From: Sphingobacterium bovistauri
Lineage (GTDB): Bacteria > Bacteroidota > Bacteroidia > Sphingobacteriales > Sphingobacteriaceae
Direction of reading: 5' to 3'
Assembly: GCF_020295405.1 (NCBI RefSeq)
Contig: NZ_JADEYP010000026.1
Location: forward strand, 1-61,833
Length of the DNA: 61,833 nt
In this document: piece by piece, positions 1 through 8,275 of the stretch
Layout: each line of letters begins with the position of its first letter
Position numbering within the stretch: the first letter of the stretch is position 1
Notes under the pieces: model-generated
The model's input: the letters and a program-made list of their open reading frames with translations, nothing else
Databases searched by the model: none
What the model was told of the DNA's origin: nothing
Translations under genes and position numbers: made by a program

Positions 1-1
1 A

Positions 2-112
2 AAGGAAATAATAAGTTATATCAATTACTATAATAAGGTTAGAATTAAATCAAATTTAAAAGGAATGAGCCCGATAGAATACCGAGCTCATTATTTCAAA
101 AAGATTGCATAA
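2..112 (+). CDS. IS3-family transposase OrfB, C-terminal fragment
   Basis: The frame starting at base 2 is open to a TAA at 110-112. It encodes 36 residues, including YINYYNKVRIK and then LKGMSPIEYRAHYF. This is the characteristic C-terminal end of IS3-group integrase-type transposases (DDE, rve fold), in which a tyrosine-rich helix is followed by KGxSPxEYR. The DDE catalytic residues lie upstream, outside the window. The gene is cut by the window edge, not necessarily broken in the genome. Confidence 0.85.
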   Translation, partial: KEIISYINYYNKVRIKSNLKGMSPIEYRAHYFKKIA

Positions 113-116
113 ATTC

Positions 117-140
117 GTCTAACTTTTGGGGGGCAGTCCA
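117..140 (-). repeat. Terminal inverted repeat (right end) of the IS3-family element
   Basis: A 24-bp sequence that reads TGGACTGCCCCCCAAAAGTT on the minus strand from base 140 inward and continues AGAC. It pairs with the left-end repeat at 61707-61730 with four mismatches. It starts five bases after the transposase stop codon, the usual arrangement for IS3 elements. Confidence 0.8.
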
Positions 141-180
141 ATTTAAGTCTCCTTTTCTATTTATATAGAATATTCTAATA

Positions 181-1053
181 TTATTTAGCTAATTCCTCAG
201 CGATTGCTTTACCAATTTCAGCAGGAGACTCAACGACACGGATACCACACTCGCGCATGATAGCCATTTTTGCCGCAGCTGTATCGTCTGCACCACCTAC
301 GATAGCACCAGCGTGCCCCATACGACGTCCAGGAGGCGCTGTTTGACCAGCGATGAAACCAACAACTGGTTTAGTGCCATTTTCTTTGATCCAACGAGCT
401 GCTTCAGCTTCCATACCACCGCCGATCTCACCAATCATGATGATACCTTCAGTTTCTGGATCGTTCATTAACAATTCCACAGCTTCTTTTGTTGTAGTTC
501 CGATAATAGGGTCACCACCAATACCGATAGCGGTAGTGATACCTAAACCTGCTTTAACAGTTTGGTCTACTGCTTCATATGTTAATGTACCTGACTTAGA
601 AACAACACCTACTTTACCTTTTTTGAAGATAAAACCTGGCATGATACCAATTTTAGCTTCTTCAGCTGTGATGATACCTGGACAGTTAGGACCGATCAAA
701 CGAGAATTTTTGTCACTCAAGTACGATTTTACTTGAATCATATCTTTAGTAGGGATACCCTCTGTAATACAAACTATTAATGCAATGCCCGCAGCGGCAG
801 CTTCCATAATGGCGTCAGCAGCGAAAGCTGGTGGAACGAAAATAATAGAAACATTAGCACCTGTAGTATCAACAGCGTCTTGTACTGTATTGAATACCGG
901 ACGGTCTAAGTGAGTTTGACCACCTTTACCAGGTGTAACACCACCTACAACTTGCGTTCCGTACTCAATCATTTGAGACGCGTGATAAGTACCTTCTGTT
1001 CCAGTGAAACCTTGAACGATAACTTTTGAATCTTTATTTACTAATACACTCAT
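181..1053 (-). CDS. sucD: Succinyl-CoA ligase (ADP-forming), alpha subunit
   Basis: The 290-residue product is the full length of the family. It forms the alpha subunit of the TCA-cycle enzyme that interconverts succinyl-CoA and succinate with ATP or GTP formation in the cytoplasm. The N-terminal CoA-binding Rossmann domain shows [10 protein letters not shown] near residue 15. The ligase domain has the phosphohistidine loop [13 protein letters not shown], with His247 matching the E. coli active-site histidine. The beta subunit gene (sucC) is not in the window, so the two genes are not adjacent downstream here. A -7-like box lies 21 bp upstream. An IS end follows the gene by 40 bp, and I see no clear terminator before it. 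Confidence 0.96.
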   Translation of the reverse strand: MSVLVNKDSKVIVQGFTGTEGTYHASQMIEYGTQVVGGVTPGKGGQTHLDRPVFNTVQDAVDTTGANVSIIFVPPAFAADAIMEAAAAGIALIVCITEGIPTKDMIQVKSYLSDKNSRLIGPNCPGIITAEEAKIGIMPGFIFKKGKVGVVSKSGTLTYEAVDQTVKAGLGITTAIGIGGDPIIGTTTKEAVELLMNDPETEGIIMIGEIGGGMEAEAARWIKENGTKPVVGFIAGQTAPPGRRMGHAGAIVGGADDTAAAKMAIMRECGIRVVESPAEIGKAIAEELAK

Positions 1054-1073
1054 TGTTCTAATTTTTAGCAGAG

Positions 1074-1081
1074 CAAATCTA
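1074..1081 (-). promoter_or_regulatory. Candidate -7 promoter box of sucD
   Basis: The minus strand reads TAGATTTG, matching the Bacteroidota -7 consensus TAnnTTTG, about 20 bp before the sucD start codon. The -33 element is weak: only TTTC is found about 20 bp further up. This is a motif match only. Confidence 0.45.
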
Positions 1082-1135
1082 CTATTTTGTAACGACTTCT
1101 GGAAATATTGCTTACTCTATTCGGTCTTTTTTTTA

Positions 1136-1666
1136 TCAGAACTTTATTTTCTTTAGCACATCCCAGAGGACAATTCCTATAGTTACTGATACATTAAAAG
1201 AATGCTTTGTGCCAAATTGAGGTATTTCTATGCAGCCATCTACTATGGACATGACTTCTTCATCTACACCATGAACTTCGTTTCCAAATACAAAAGCATA
1301 TTTTGTATCTGATTCTATTTCAAATTGTTCCAATGATATTGAATCTTTAGCTTGTTCAATAGCTAAGATTTTATACCCTTGCTTTTTTAATTGATCGATA
1401 GCTTCTGTTGTTTCTTTATAGTGTGTCCATTGTACAGACTGCGTCGCTCCTAATGCCGTTTTTTCAATTTCACGATGAGGTGGAGTAGCTGTAATACCAC
1501 ATAGGATGATTTGTTCGATAGCGAATCCATCTGCTGTACGAAATGCAGAGCCTACGTTGTGCATACTGCGTACATTATCTAGTACTATAGTAATAGGTGT
1601 CTTCTCTAATTCTTTGAATGAATCAATATCAACTCGATTGAGCTGATCCATAGATAATTTTTGCAT
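1136..1666 (-). CDS. SpoU/TrmH-family RNA 2'-O-methyltransferase
   Basis: A 176-residue SPOUT-class methyltransferase predicted to methylate a ribose 2'-OH in tRNA or rRNA using SAM. The three SpoU motifs are present in order: NVRSMHNVGSAFRTAD near residues 32-47, FGNEVHGV near 127-134, and a C-terminal knot segment IEIPQFGTKHSFNVSVTIG. The length fits a minimal catalytic domain without an extra RNA-binding domain. The substrate cannot be told from sequence; a second SpoU protein (RlmB) is encoded at 60263. It sits upstream of sucD in the same orientation with an 82-bp gap that holds the sucD -7 box, so it is probably a separate unit. Confidence 0.9.
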   Translation of the reverse strand: MQKLSMDQLNRVDIDSFKELEKTPITIVLDNVRSMHNVGSAFRTADGFAIEQIILCGITATPPHREIEKTALGATQSVQWTHYKETTEAIDQLKKQGYKILAIEQAKDSISLEQFEIESDTKYAFVFGNEVHGVDEEVMSIVDGCIEIPQFGTKHSFNVSVTIGIVLWDVLKKIKF

Positions 1667-1670
1667 GGCA

Positions 1671-1678
1671 CAAAAATA
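1671..1678 (-). promoter_or_regulatory. Candidate -7 box immediately before the SpoU gene
   Basis: The minus strand reads TATTTTTG, a match to TAnnTTTG, only four bases before the ATG at 1666. If it is used, the transcript would begin at or next to the start codon. I found no convincing -33 element at the right distance, so this is weaker than the rpsT or dnaX promoters. Confidence 0.35.
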
Positions 1679-1779
1679 CTTATTTTACCTTTAATATAGA
1701 TGGAAGCTGTATTATCTCCATAATTTTATTTATCTTTGCTTCGTTAATAGAAGATTCGGAAAGAAACTTTAAAATAGAT

Positions 1780-1810
1780 TTTGAATATTCAAGAATACTC
1801 GTTATTTTTG
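1780..1810 (+). promoter_or_regulatory. Bacteroidota-type promoter of rpsT
   Basis: TTTG at 1780-1783 and TATTTTTG at 1803-1810 are separated by 19 bp. This matches the primary sigma factor promoter of Bacteroidota (TTTG, 19-21 bp, TAnnTTTG). The box ends 50 bp upstream of the rpsT start. A second TATCTTTG lies further up, near 1731. Confidence 0.75.
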
Positions 1811-1860
1811 CAGTCCGAATTTAGTATAAAAAGTATAATAAAAAAATATAGCTAAGAGAA

Positions 1861-2115
1861 ATGGCAAATCATAAATCAGCGATTAAAAGAATTAGAGCTA
1901 ACGCTGCGAAGCGTTTAAGAAACCGTTACCAAGCAAAAACTACGCGTAACGCCATCAAAAAATTACGTACTACAACTGATGCTACTGAGGCAAAGGAATT
2001 ATTACCTCGTGTTGTTTCTATGCTTGATCGTTTGGCTAAGAAAAACGTAATTCACAAGAAAAAAGCATCTAACAACAAATCTAAATTAACTAAATTAGTT
2101 AACAAATTAGGTTAA
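1861..2115 (+). CDS. rpsT: 30S ribosomal protein S20
   Basis: An 84-residue, lysine- and arginine-rich helical protein that binds 16S rRNA in the small subunit. The N-terminus [20 protein letters not shown] and the central [12 protein letters not shown] region are typical of bS20, and the length is normal. The gene is monocistronic, with a clear promoter at 1780-1810 and a rho-independent terminator at 2138-2163. Confidence 0.97.
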   Translation: MANHKSAIKRIRANAAKRLRNRYQAKTTRNAIKKLRTTTDATEAKELLPRVVSMLDRLAKKNVIHKKKASNNKSKLTKLVNKLG

Positions 2116-2137
2116 TCTTTAGATACTAAGATATATT

Positions 2138-2163
2138 AGGACACTAAAAAGTGTCCTTTTTTT
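2138..2163 (+). terminator. Rho-independent terminator of rpsT
   Basis: A 7-bp stem AGGACAC/GTGTCCT with a 6-base loop is followed by a run of seven T. It begins 22 bp after the rpsT stop codon. Confidence 0.85.
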
Positions 2164-2180
2164 GTTGTTTATATTTCAAT

Positions 2181-2225
2181 ACTTAACATTAAAGGCTCGA
2201 TTAATTCGAGCCTTTAATGTTAAGT
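2181..2225. terminator. 45-bp perfect palindrome containing the stop codon of the DUF1080 gene
   Basis: Two perfectly complementary 20-base arms (2181-2200 and 2206-2225) flank the 5-base loop TTAAT. The TAA stop of the minus-strand DUF1080 gene (2201-2203, read in reverse) lies in that loop, and the inner arm encodes the protein's last seven residues. Neither side has a long T-run, although TTT follows the GC-rich core on both strands. It most likely terminates the DUF1080 transcript and backs up the rpsT terminator. Confidence 0.6.
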
Positions 2226-3076
2226 ATGTTTTGGATAAGGGTATTGAGCTTCTCTGGTTGTTTTTTATACTTTTCTAAATCATATAGCTCAACCTTACGA
2301 AAATCTATTGGGTGACTTTCTGACTGTAGATAAATGTAACCACCTGTAATAGGTTGGCCATCTTTTTTTACAGCTGGATTATGTCCATCAACCATATCGC
2401 CTCCTATTTGAGGTTTTGAATATTCAATTACAGTCTGACCTTCCAATACATGGCGGATAACAGAGTCTCCTAATACAACGAATTCTGCTGTCACCCATTG
2501 ATCTCCGTGATAGGTCTTTGATTTGGCGTTTATACAATGCGGTGTAAATAGTTTATCATTCATGACTACATGTGTGCCAGGAGTACACAAATTTGAAGTT
2601 GTGCGTATCGATTTAGGGTCATTATCACCTCCTAAAAATTGTGCTTCAATAGAAATGGGGAAGTTCTGGTCTTTCCACATTGTTTTTGGGTCCTGACCGT
2701 GTAGCATAGCCCCGCTATTGCGCCATGCCCAAGCTTCACCCTCTGTAGCTTGCTCACCTATGAATCTATATTCAACACGTAACACATAGTATGAATAAGG
2801 TGTATTGTATGCAATATGACCATAACGGAAATTAAATTTATCATATTGGTCATATCTCACCTTCATCATACCATCCTCTACACGAAAGGTATTTCCGAAG
2901 TTTTCTCCAACCTCATAATTTCTAATTTTGGGTGTCCAATTTTTTAGATCTTTTCCATTAAAAAGTTGAATGGCTTTTGGAAGATCAGTACTGGACTTTA
3001 CAGATTTTTGTGGTGTAGAGCAAGATAAAATAGATACAGTCGCTAATGTCGACAATACAAACGCTTTAAGTCTCAT
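2201..3076 (-). CDS. DUF1080 (3-keto-disaccharide hydrolase-type) lipoprotein
   Basis: The 291-residue product starts with a lipoprotein signal (basic MRLKAF, hydrophobic stretch, lipobox ILSC near residue 19). The rest is a DUF1080 domain, a concanavalin-like sandwich starting at IQLFNGKDLKNWTP. In this family, characterised members act on 3-keto-glycosides or bind carbohydrate, so a role in sugar degradation at the cell envelope is likely. It follows the AraC-type regulator at 3102-3914 by 25 bp in the same direction, so the two are probably co-transcribed. The last codons form one arm of a palindrome. Confidence 0.85.
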   Translation of the reverse strand: MRLKAFVLSTLATVSILSCSTPQKSVKSSTDLPKAIQLFNGKDLKNWTPKIRNYEVGENFGNTFRVEDGMMKVRYDQYDKFNFRYGHIAYNTPYSYYVLRVEYRFIGEQATEGEAWAWRNSGAMLHGQDPKTMWKDQNFPISIEAQFLGGDNDPKSIRTTSNLCTPGTHVVMNDKLFTPHCINAKSKTYHGDQWVTAEFVVLGDSVIRHVLEGQTVIEYSKPQIGGDMVDGHNPAVKKDGQPITGGYIYLQSESHPIDFRKVELYDLEKYKKQPEKLNTLIQNILNIKGSN

Positions 3077-3101
3077 ATATTTAAGTTTAGATTTGAGTTA
3101 T

Positions 3102-3914
3102 TTATAGTAAAGTATTTTGGTGTTTCACATAATCACTTGGGCGAACGCCAATTACTTTGTTGAAAGTATTACTAAATGTTGGTAAGCTACTATAGCCAAC
3201 TTTTAGTGCTACTTCATTAACACTTAGTTTTTCATCCAAAAGCAACTTTAGTGCTGTCAACATACGCAAAATAGTGTAATATTGGATAAATGACATGTTT
3301 AATTCTTTTTGAAACAATCGAGCGAGTGTTCGCTCACTTATATCAAAGTTGTTTGCCAATACTTTGAAGCTTACGTTTTCGGAGATATTGGACTCTAAAA
3401 ACTTGATAATATCCTTCAATTTTTGATGTTGAGGATACGGCAATGCCAATGGCAATTCTGATTGCGATAGTTCAGGTAGGATTAGCTTAAATGCTTTTGC
3501 GATGGAATATTTAGGTTCCTCCACCGGGAAAATATTACCATTCCAACGATTGGTAAACATGATTAGTTCGATCAATAAATCACTAACTGGATAAATGTTT
3601 ATTTTATCAAAAAAATCTGTATCTGTTTCATATTTAGGAAAATATAGATTTCGCATCACAACGTGTGAAGAACTAGGATGTATGCTGTGTTTTATTCCAG
3701 CCGGAATCCAAATATAATGTCTTGCTGGTAGAAAGTAAGATTTATTAGCTGTTTTCAAAAAGACAACACCACCCTCCGTATATAAAAATTGCCCTTTCTT
3801 ATGTATGTGTTCACCAATATAACTATCTCCCATTAATGCGTGATGACAATATATACTATCTTCGAATGCATCAACCTCGGTCATGTAATACTTATTTACA
3901 TATTCCTTTTCCAT
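3102..3914 (-). CDS. AraC-family transcriptional regulator
   Basis: A 270-residue regulator with an N-terminal cupin-like sensing domain (about residues 10-150, with the metal/ligand-type HIHKKGQFLY stretch near 37) and a C-terminal pair of helix-turn-helix motifs. The first is at VLANNFDISERTLARLFQKE and the second at LSVNEVALKVGYSSLPTFSN. The ending VGYSS..FSNTFNKVIGVRPSDY is the AraC signature. The effector is unknown, and the DUF1080 neighbour suggests a sugar. Upstream, at 3951-3999, is a large nested palindrome that could be its operator. Confidence 0.9.
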   Translation of the reverse strand: MEKEYVNKYYMTEVDAFEDSIYCHHALMGDSYIGEHIHKKGQFLYTEGGVVFLKTANKSYFLPARHYIWIPAGIKHSIHPSSSHVVMRNLYFPKYETDTDFFDKINIYPVSDLLIELIMFTNRWNGNIFPVEEPKYSIAKAFKLILPELSQSELPLALPYPQHQKLKDIIKFLESNISENVSFKVLANNFDISERTLARLFQKELNMSFIQYYTILRMLTALKLLLDEKLSVNEVALKVGYSSLPTFSNTFNKVIGVRPSDYVKHQNTLL

Positions 3915-4252
3915 ATCTAATAATTTGAAACAAATTTCTAATTTTTAAGTTAAATAACCAAAAAGTAAGTGTTTGGTCACTTTGATTTTTGGTTATTTAT
4001 CGTTATTTAACCACTATTATCGTGCTAGAATATTCATTAAAATAATGTTTATGAGTGATTTGACAGATTAGCAAAATAATTTTAATGGTATTAATTGTTA
4101 TTAAGTCGTTGTTTTTCAATCGCTTACTTTATTTTCAGCGTTGTGAGATAATTAACTGACTGAAAAGAATAAAAATGACATTTTATTAATGAGTAATATT
4201 GTAATGTTATTTGATTATAAGGTAGATAACATCTATTAATTTACGTTTGAAT
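3915..4252. other. 338-bp intergenic region between AraC and the CoA-transferase
   Basis: This divergent intergenic region carries the nested palindrome at 3951-3999 and a further near-copy of its half-site, TTATTTAACCA, at 4003-4013. A TACGTTTG at 4242-4249 matches the -7 consensus but lies only three bases before the ATG at 4253 and has no -33 partner. I see no coding sequence or known RNA in the remainder. Confidence 0.6.
3951..3999. promoter_or_regulatory. Nested palindrome, candidate operator for the AraC regulator
   Basis: Outer arms TAAATAACCAAAAA (3951-3964) and its exact complement (3986-3999) enclose a second inverted repeat, AAGTG (3967-3971) with CACTT (3978-3982). The structure lies 37 bp upstream of the AraC start codon and has no T-run after it. 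Its position in a divergent promoter region favours a protein-binding site over a terminator. The assignment to the AraC protein is inferred from proximity. Confidence 0.5.
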
Positions 4253-5746
4253 ATGAGTTTAAGTAGAATACGTTTAGAATCTTTGAATAGTAAAGTTATG
4301 TCTGCTCAAGAGGCGGCGGCTTTGATTGAGGATGGTATGGTCGTTGGATCTAGTGGTTTTACTAAGGCGGGTGATAGCAAAGTCGTATTACCAGCTTTAG
4401 CTGAAAGAGCAAAAATAGAACCTTTGAAAATCACGTTGATAACTGGAGCATCACTTGGACATGGTACCGATGGTAAACTAGCTGAAGCCGGTGCTTTAGC
4501 AAAGCGTATGCCTTTTCAAGTTGATCGAATCTTACGTGATAAAATTAATGCTGGTGAAATACTTTATATCGATCAACACCTGAGTGAGACGGCAGAATTA
4601 ATACACAATAAAAATATTGCTGGTGTTGATATCGCTGTATTAGAAGTTGCATGTATTGAAGCTGATGGTAGTATTGTTCCTACGACTTCAGTAGGTAACT
4701 CAGTTACTTTTGCGGCACTTGCAAAAAAAGTGATTTTGGAAGTGAATACAGCAGTTCCATTAGAAATTAAAGGTATTCATGATATCTATCAGGCTGAAGA
4801 TTATCCAAGAAGAAATGTAATTCCTATTGTAGCTTCAGAAAATAAAATTGGAAGAAAGACTATCGCATTAGATCCCTCAAAAATTGTAGGTATCGTGATG
4901 TCAGATATTGAAGATAGTCCTGCTGATATAGCAGAACCAGATGATAAAACTACAGCAATAGCAAATCACATTTTGGGTTTCTTTGAAAATGAGGTTAAAT
5001 TGGGGCATTTGACAGAAAGTTTATTGCCTTTGCAAGCAGGAATTGGTAAAGTAGCGAATGCTGTTTTGACTGGATTTAAAAATAGTAATTTTAAAAATCT
5101 GACCATGTTTTCTGAGGTGCTTCAAGATAGTACTTTTGATCTTATTGATGCCGGTAAAATGGATTTTGCGTCAGCTTCTTCGATCACAGTTTCAAAGGCT
5201 TGTTATGATCGTGTTTTTTCTAATTTGGATAAATACAGAGATAAAATGGTCTTGAGACCTCAAAATATTTCCAATACACCTGGGCTTGTACGTCGATTAG
5301 GAATCATTGCTATCAATACTGCTATAGAATTTGATATTTATGGAAATGTAAATTCAACTCATATTTCGGGTACTAAAATAATGAATGGTATTGGTGGTTC
5401 GGGTGACTTTGCTCGTAATGCTTATTTAAGTATTTTCGTTGCGCAGGCTGCTTCAAAAGAAAATAAAATATCGCATGTACTACCAATGGTATCTCACGTT
5501 GACCATACTGAACATGACGTTGATATTTTAGTTACAGATATAGGGTTGGCAGATTTACGTGGTTTAGCTCCACGTGAGCGTGCGAAAAAAATCATTGAGA
5601 ATTGTGTTCACCCTGATTATAGAGAAGAGTTACAGTCTTATTTTGATAGGGCTTGTGAGCGAGGTGGACATACACCACATCTTTTGGAAGAAGCATTTAG
5701 CTGGCATTTGCGTTTATCCGAGACGGGTACTATGAAAAAGAATTAA
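4253..5746 (+). CDS. Acetyl-CoA hydrolase/transferase family protein (succinyl-CoA:acetate CoA-transferase type)
   Basis: The 497-residue protein has the length and motifs of class I CoA-transferases such as AarC and Cat1, which move CoA between succinyl-CoA and acetate. The N-terminal domain contains VVGSSGFTKAGDSK. The segment TMFSEVLQDSTFDLIDAG, near residue 285, holds the glutamate that forms the CoA thioester in this family. The C-terminal loop GIGGSGDFARNAY is also present. I chose the ATG at 4253; an in-frame TTG at 4247 would add two residues. The gene stands alone and ends at the terminator at 5779-5805. Confidence 0.88.
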   Translation: MSLSRIRLESLNSKVMSAQEAAALIEDGMVVGSSGFTKAGDSKVVLPALAERAKIEPLKITLITGASLGHGTDGKLAEAGALAKRMPFQVDRILRDKINAGEILYIDQHLSETAELIHNKNIAGVDIAVLEVACIEADGSIVPTTSVGNSVTFAALAKKVILEVNTAVPLEIKGIHDIYQAEDYPRRNVIPIVASENKIGRKTIALDPSKIVGIVMSDIEDSPADIAEPDDKTTAIANHILGFFENEVKLGHLTESLLPLQAGIGKVANAVLTGFKNSNFKNLTMFSEVLQDSTFDLIDAGKMDFASASSITVSKACYDRVFSNLDKYRDKMVLRPQNISNTPGLVRRLGIIAINTAIEFDIYGNVNSTHISGTKIMNGIGGSGDFARNAYLSIFVAQAASKENKISHVLPMVSHVDHTEHDVDILVTDIGLADLRGLAPRERAKKIIENCVHPDYREELQSYFDRACERGGHTPHLLEEAFSWHLRLSETGTMKKN

Positions 5747-5778
5747 TATTAATACTTTCTTGATTTTTATTGAATAGA

Positions 5779-5805
5779 AGTCGCAATTTATATTGCGACT
5801 TTTTT
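5779..5805 (+). terminator. Terminator of the CoA-transferase gene, overlapping the end of the convergent gene
   Basis: A 9-bp stem AGTCGCAAT/ATTGCGACT with the 4-base loop TTAT is followed by five T. The stop codon of the convergent gldFG gene (5788-5790 in reverse) lies in the loop, and the right arm encodes its last residues KVAI. Confidence 0.85.
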
Positions 5806-8247
5806 AGTGTATTTTCTTTTACGTAAGTATTGTTGAGTAATCCCTAGGATAAAAAGAAGTAGTATTGGAAATACAACATTTATTAGTTGCCATTTTAATT
5901 TGTCTTGCTTGACAATTGCTTGATCCAGCAATCTCAATTTTACTTCTCTGTTGCGTAGGCTAATGAGTTTTTCGTCATTCGCTAAATAATCTACAATGTT
6001 TTGTAATAAAGTTTTATTTGCAAATTGTTGTTCAGTAAACCTATCCCAACCTAATGGATAAGGCGATTGGTCTTTTGTATTTATTTGATTAATTAACCAG
6101 TCACCATCTGATATGACAAACATTTTAGCCGGCTGTGATATATTAGATAAGTCTACTGCGTTATTAATACCAGGTGGCGTTGGTCTATTTTCAAAAATAT
6201 AAGGAAAATGACCAGATAGCATTACAGCTACAGCTTTCTGCTCACTACGGAATGTATTTATGTCAGGTTGTTCTTCTACGATTTGCAGCGAGATTCTCGA
6301 GCCTGTTTTATATGTTTTTGAAAAGGGAGAAGACTCTAAGATTATTTCTTTTTTAATAGTAGGGGTCGCAATAGTATCTATTGTTCCTATAAACTCGGAT
6401 CGTATACCATCCAGATTTTTAACCGCAGCATGTGTACGATTTGGCATTAGGATAGGATAGAAGAACCATGGGGTTAATTCAATTTGGGGCTGACCATTTA
6501 TATTACCTACTGACAGTGGAATTTGAGCACAATTCATATCGGCAATCAAATCATAATTTAATCGTACCCCATACAAAAATAGTTGGTCATCAAGATTTAA
6601 TTCTTTTCCGAGTAAAACTTGATGAGTTGATTCTCTTAAATTTTCAATATCTGCATTGACTTGATCAATTGCCCATATGACTGACCCTCCATTTCGCACA
6701 AAATAATCTATTTTGTATTTGTCACTTTCTGAGAATTTATGTTGAGGTTTGGCGATGACTATAACTGAAAATTTCTGTAGCTCTTCCATAGCAATGGAAT
6801 CCAAATTTACTCTTCCGACCTGATTTGATTGGGCAAAGGTTTGCATTGCGTCATACAACTCCAAATCTGAAGGTTCGCCATGTCCCTCGGTAAATCCAAT
6901 AAAAGTTTTTGAGTCGGATGTGAGTTTCTTTATTGCTGAAATTAGGCCATATTCAATGTTTTCAATAGAATTATTGAGGACTTGTTCTGGAGAGAGCCCA
7001 ATCTTGTTTTGTAATAAATTTACGTTTATCTCTTGTTCACCCTTGCTCACTATTGCATAAGGAAAAATAAGATTTTGGGCTAATCCGCTGCTATTTTTTA
7101 CACTTAAATTTGTAGGTTGTAATCCTCGATCAACTAAAGCTGCAATTAATTCTTGTTGATCTTGAGCAGAGCCATCCTGAGGGTTGATAATATTTACTTT
7201 AATAAAGCCATTTGAAGCTGTATACATGTCTCGAGACATATCGATAGCGGATTGTCGCAAACGTTTAAAACCACTAGGCAATTCACCGTCTAAGAATATG
7301 GTAATGTAGATATTATCGTCAATTTCTTTTAGTATTTCTTTCGACGTGTGGCTTAGGGTATATCTTTTGTCCTCTGTAAAATCAATTCTTCCGAATAAGT
7401 TTGTAATAAAGGATTGATTTAATGTTAATATCAAAATTAAAACAATAGTATAAGTGGTAAATGACTTTTTACTTGATCTGAATTTTCTACCCAAATGAAC
7501 TATAGAAAGTGTTAAAAATAATGTAGTGAAACTTATGAAGTAAATGAAATCTTGAGCGGTCAATACTCCTCTGCTTAATGCATCATAATGGTATTGAATT
7601 CCTAACGAGGAGATGGTATCTCCGTAGGAGTATAAATAGGAGAAACTACTTATTGCATCAAACCCATAATATGTAATAAAACATAACACAACAGCGAGTA
7701 AAAAAGCAATGATGGGATTATCAGTCAGTGAGGAGCTAAATATCGATATGGCTGTAAATGATGCTGATAATAAAAATAAACCTAAGTAGGAGCCAATTAT
7801 TCCTCCGATATCTATATTTCCAATAGGTGCGGCTAGGAAATACAGACATATTGGATATACTAATGTTAGTAAAATCGCTAATAAGGAAATGGTATAGCTT
7901 CCTAAAAACTTAGCTAAAACAATATTGGAAAAGGTGATTGGCTTGCTTAATAATAAATCAAAAGTGCCATTTGCTTTTTCTCCCGCAATGCTCTGCATAG
8001 ATATAGCAGGGATAAGTAACAATAGTAAATAGGGGCTTAATCTGAAAAAAGATTCCAGGGTCGAATATCCGTTATTCAAAATTGATGTTTCAGGAAATAT
8101 CCATGTCAATAAACCTGCTATTAGAAGAAATAATCCAATAGCTAAATATCCAATGAAAGAATTGAAATAAGAAATTATCTCTTTTTTATAAATGCTTAGC
8201 AAAGTTACTCGAGGTTTAATGTTCGAAAATATGAAAATATGCCACAC
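5788..8247 (-). CDS. Fused GldF-GldG ABC transporter permease / auxiliary protein
   Basis: The 819-residue product is two proteins in one. About residues 15-260 form an ABC-2 permease like GldF (IYKKEIISYFNSFIGYL, then PISxQSIAGEKANGTFDLLL and six membrane segments). About 270-800 form a GldG-like periplasmic domain (RIDFTEDKRYTLSHTSKEIL, the DUF4350/GldG fold) that ends in one membrane helix and a basic tail. In Flavobacterium these are separate gliding genes; in non-gliding relatives the role is unknown. It follows the gldA-like ATPase by 28 bp. Homologues usually begin near LLSIYKKE, so translation may start at the TTG about 15 codons further in. Confidence 0.82.
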   Translation of the reverse strand: MWHIFIFSNIKPRVTLLSIYKKEIISYFNSFIGYLAIGLFLLIAGLLTWIFPETSILNNGYSTLESFFRLSPYLLLLLIPAISMQSIAGEKANGTFDLLLSKPITFSNIVLAKFLGSYTISLLAILLTLVYPICLYFLAAPIGNIDIGGIIGSYLGLFLLSASFTAISIFSSSLTDNPIIAFLLAVVLCFITYYGFDAISSFSYLYSYGDTISSLGIQYHYDALSRGVLTAQDFIYFISFTTLFLTLSIVHLGRKFRSSKKSFTTYTIVLILILTLNQSFITNLFGRIDFTEDKRYTLSHTSKEILKEIDDNIYITIFLDGELPSGFKRLRQSAIDMSRDMYTASNGFIKVNIINPQDGSAQDQQELIAALVDRGLQPTNLSVKNSSGLAQNLIFPYAIVSKGEQEINVNLLQNKIGLSPEQVLNNSIENIEYGLISAIKKLTSDSKTFIGFTEGHGEPSDLELYDAMQTFAQSNQVGRVNLDSIAMEELQKFSVIVIAKPQHKFSESDKYKIDYFVRNGGSVIWAIDQVNADIENLRESTHQVLLGKELNLDDQLFLYGVRLNYDLIADMNCAQIPLSVGNINGQPQIELTPWFFYPILMPNRTHAAVKNLDGIRSEFIGTIDTIATPTIKKEIILESSPFSKTYKTGSRISLQIVEEQPDINTFRSEQKAVAVMLSGHFPYIFENRPTPPGINNAVDLSNISQPAKMFVISDGDWLINQINTKDQSPYPLGWDRFTEQQFANKTLLQNIVDYLANDEKLISLRNREVKLRLLDQAIVKQDKLKWQLINVVFPILLLFILGITQQYLRKRKYTKKVAI

Positions 8248-8275
8248 ATTGCAATAATTATGTGGATTTTTGGTT

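Larger units (their letters stand above)
1..140 (+). mobile_element. Right end of an IS3-family insertion sequence (truncated by window edge)
   Basis: This stretch holds the C-terminal codons of an OrfB-type transposase followed by a 24-bp terminal repeat ending at 140. Reading inward from 140, the repeat starts TGGACTGCCCC. It matches the left-end repeat at 61707-61730 at 20 of 24 positions, as expected for the two imperfect ends of one IS type. The element ends 40 bp past the stop codon of sucD, so it was inserted just downstream of that gene. The rest of the element lies outside the window. Confidence 0.85.

Noticed and set aside
353..736. 127-codon open frame antisense to sucD
   Set aside because: It is the mirror of a strongly conserved gene and has no recognisable protein features.
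4242..4249. TACGTTTG as the promoter of the CoA-transferase gene
   Set aside because: It is only three bases before the ATG and has no -33 element at 19-21 bp, so chance is likely.
5788..8247. Sequencing error or frameshift joining GldF and GldG
   Set aside because: The junction is an uninterrupted frame with sensible sequence on both sides, and fused forms are known in relatives.
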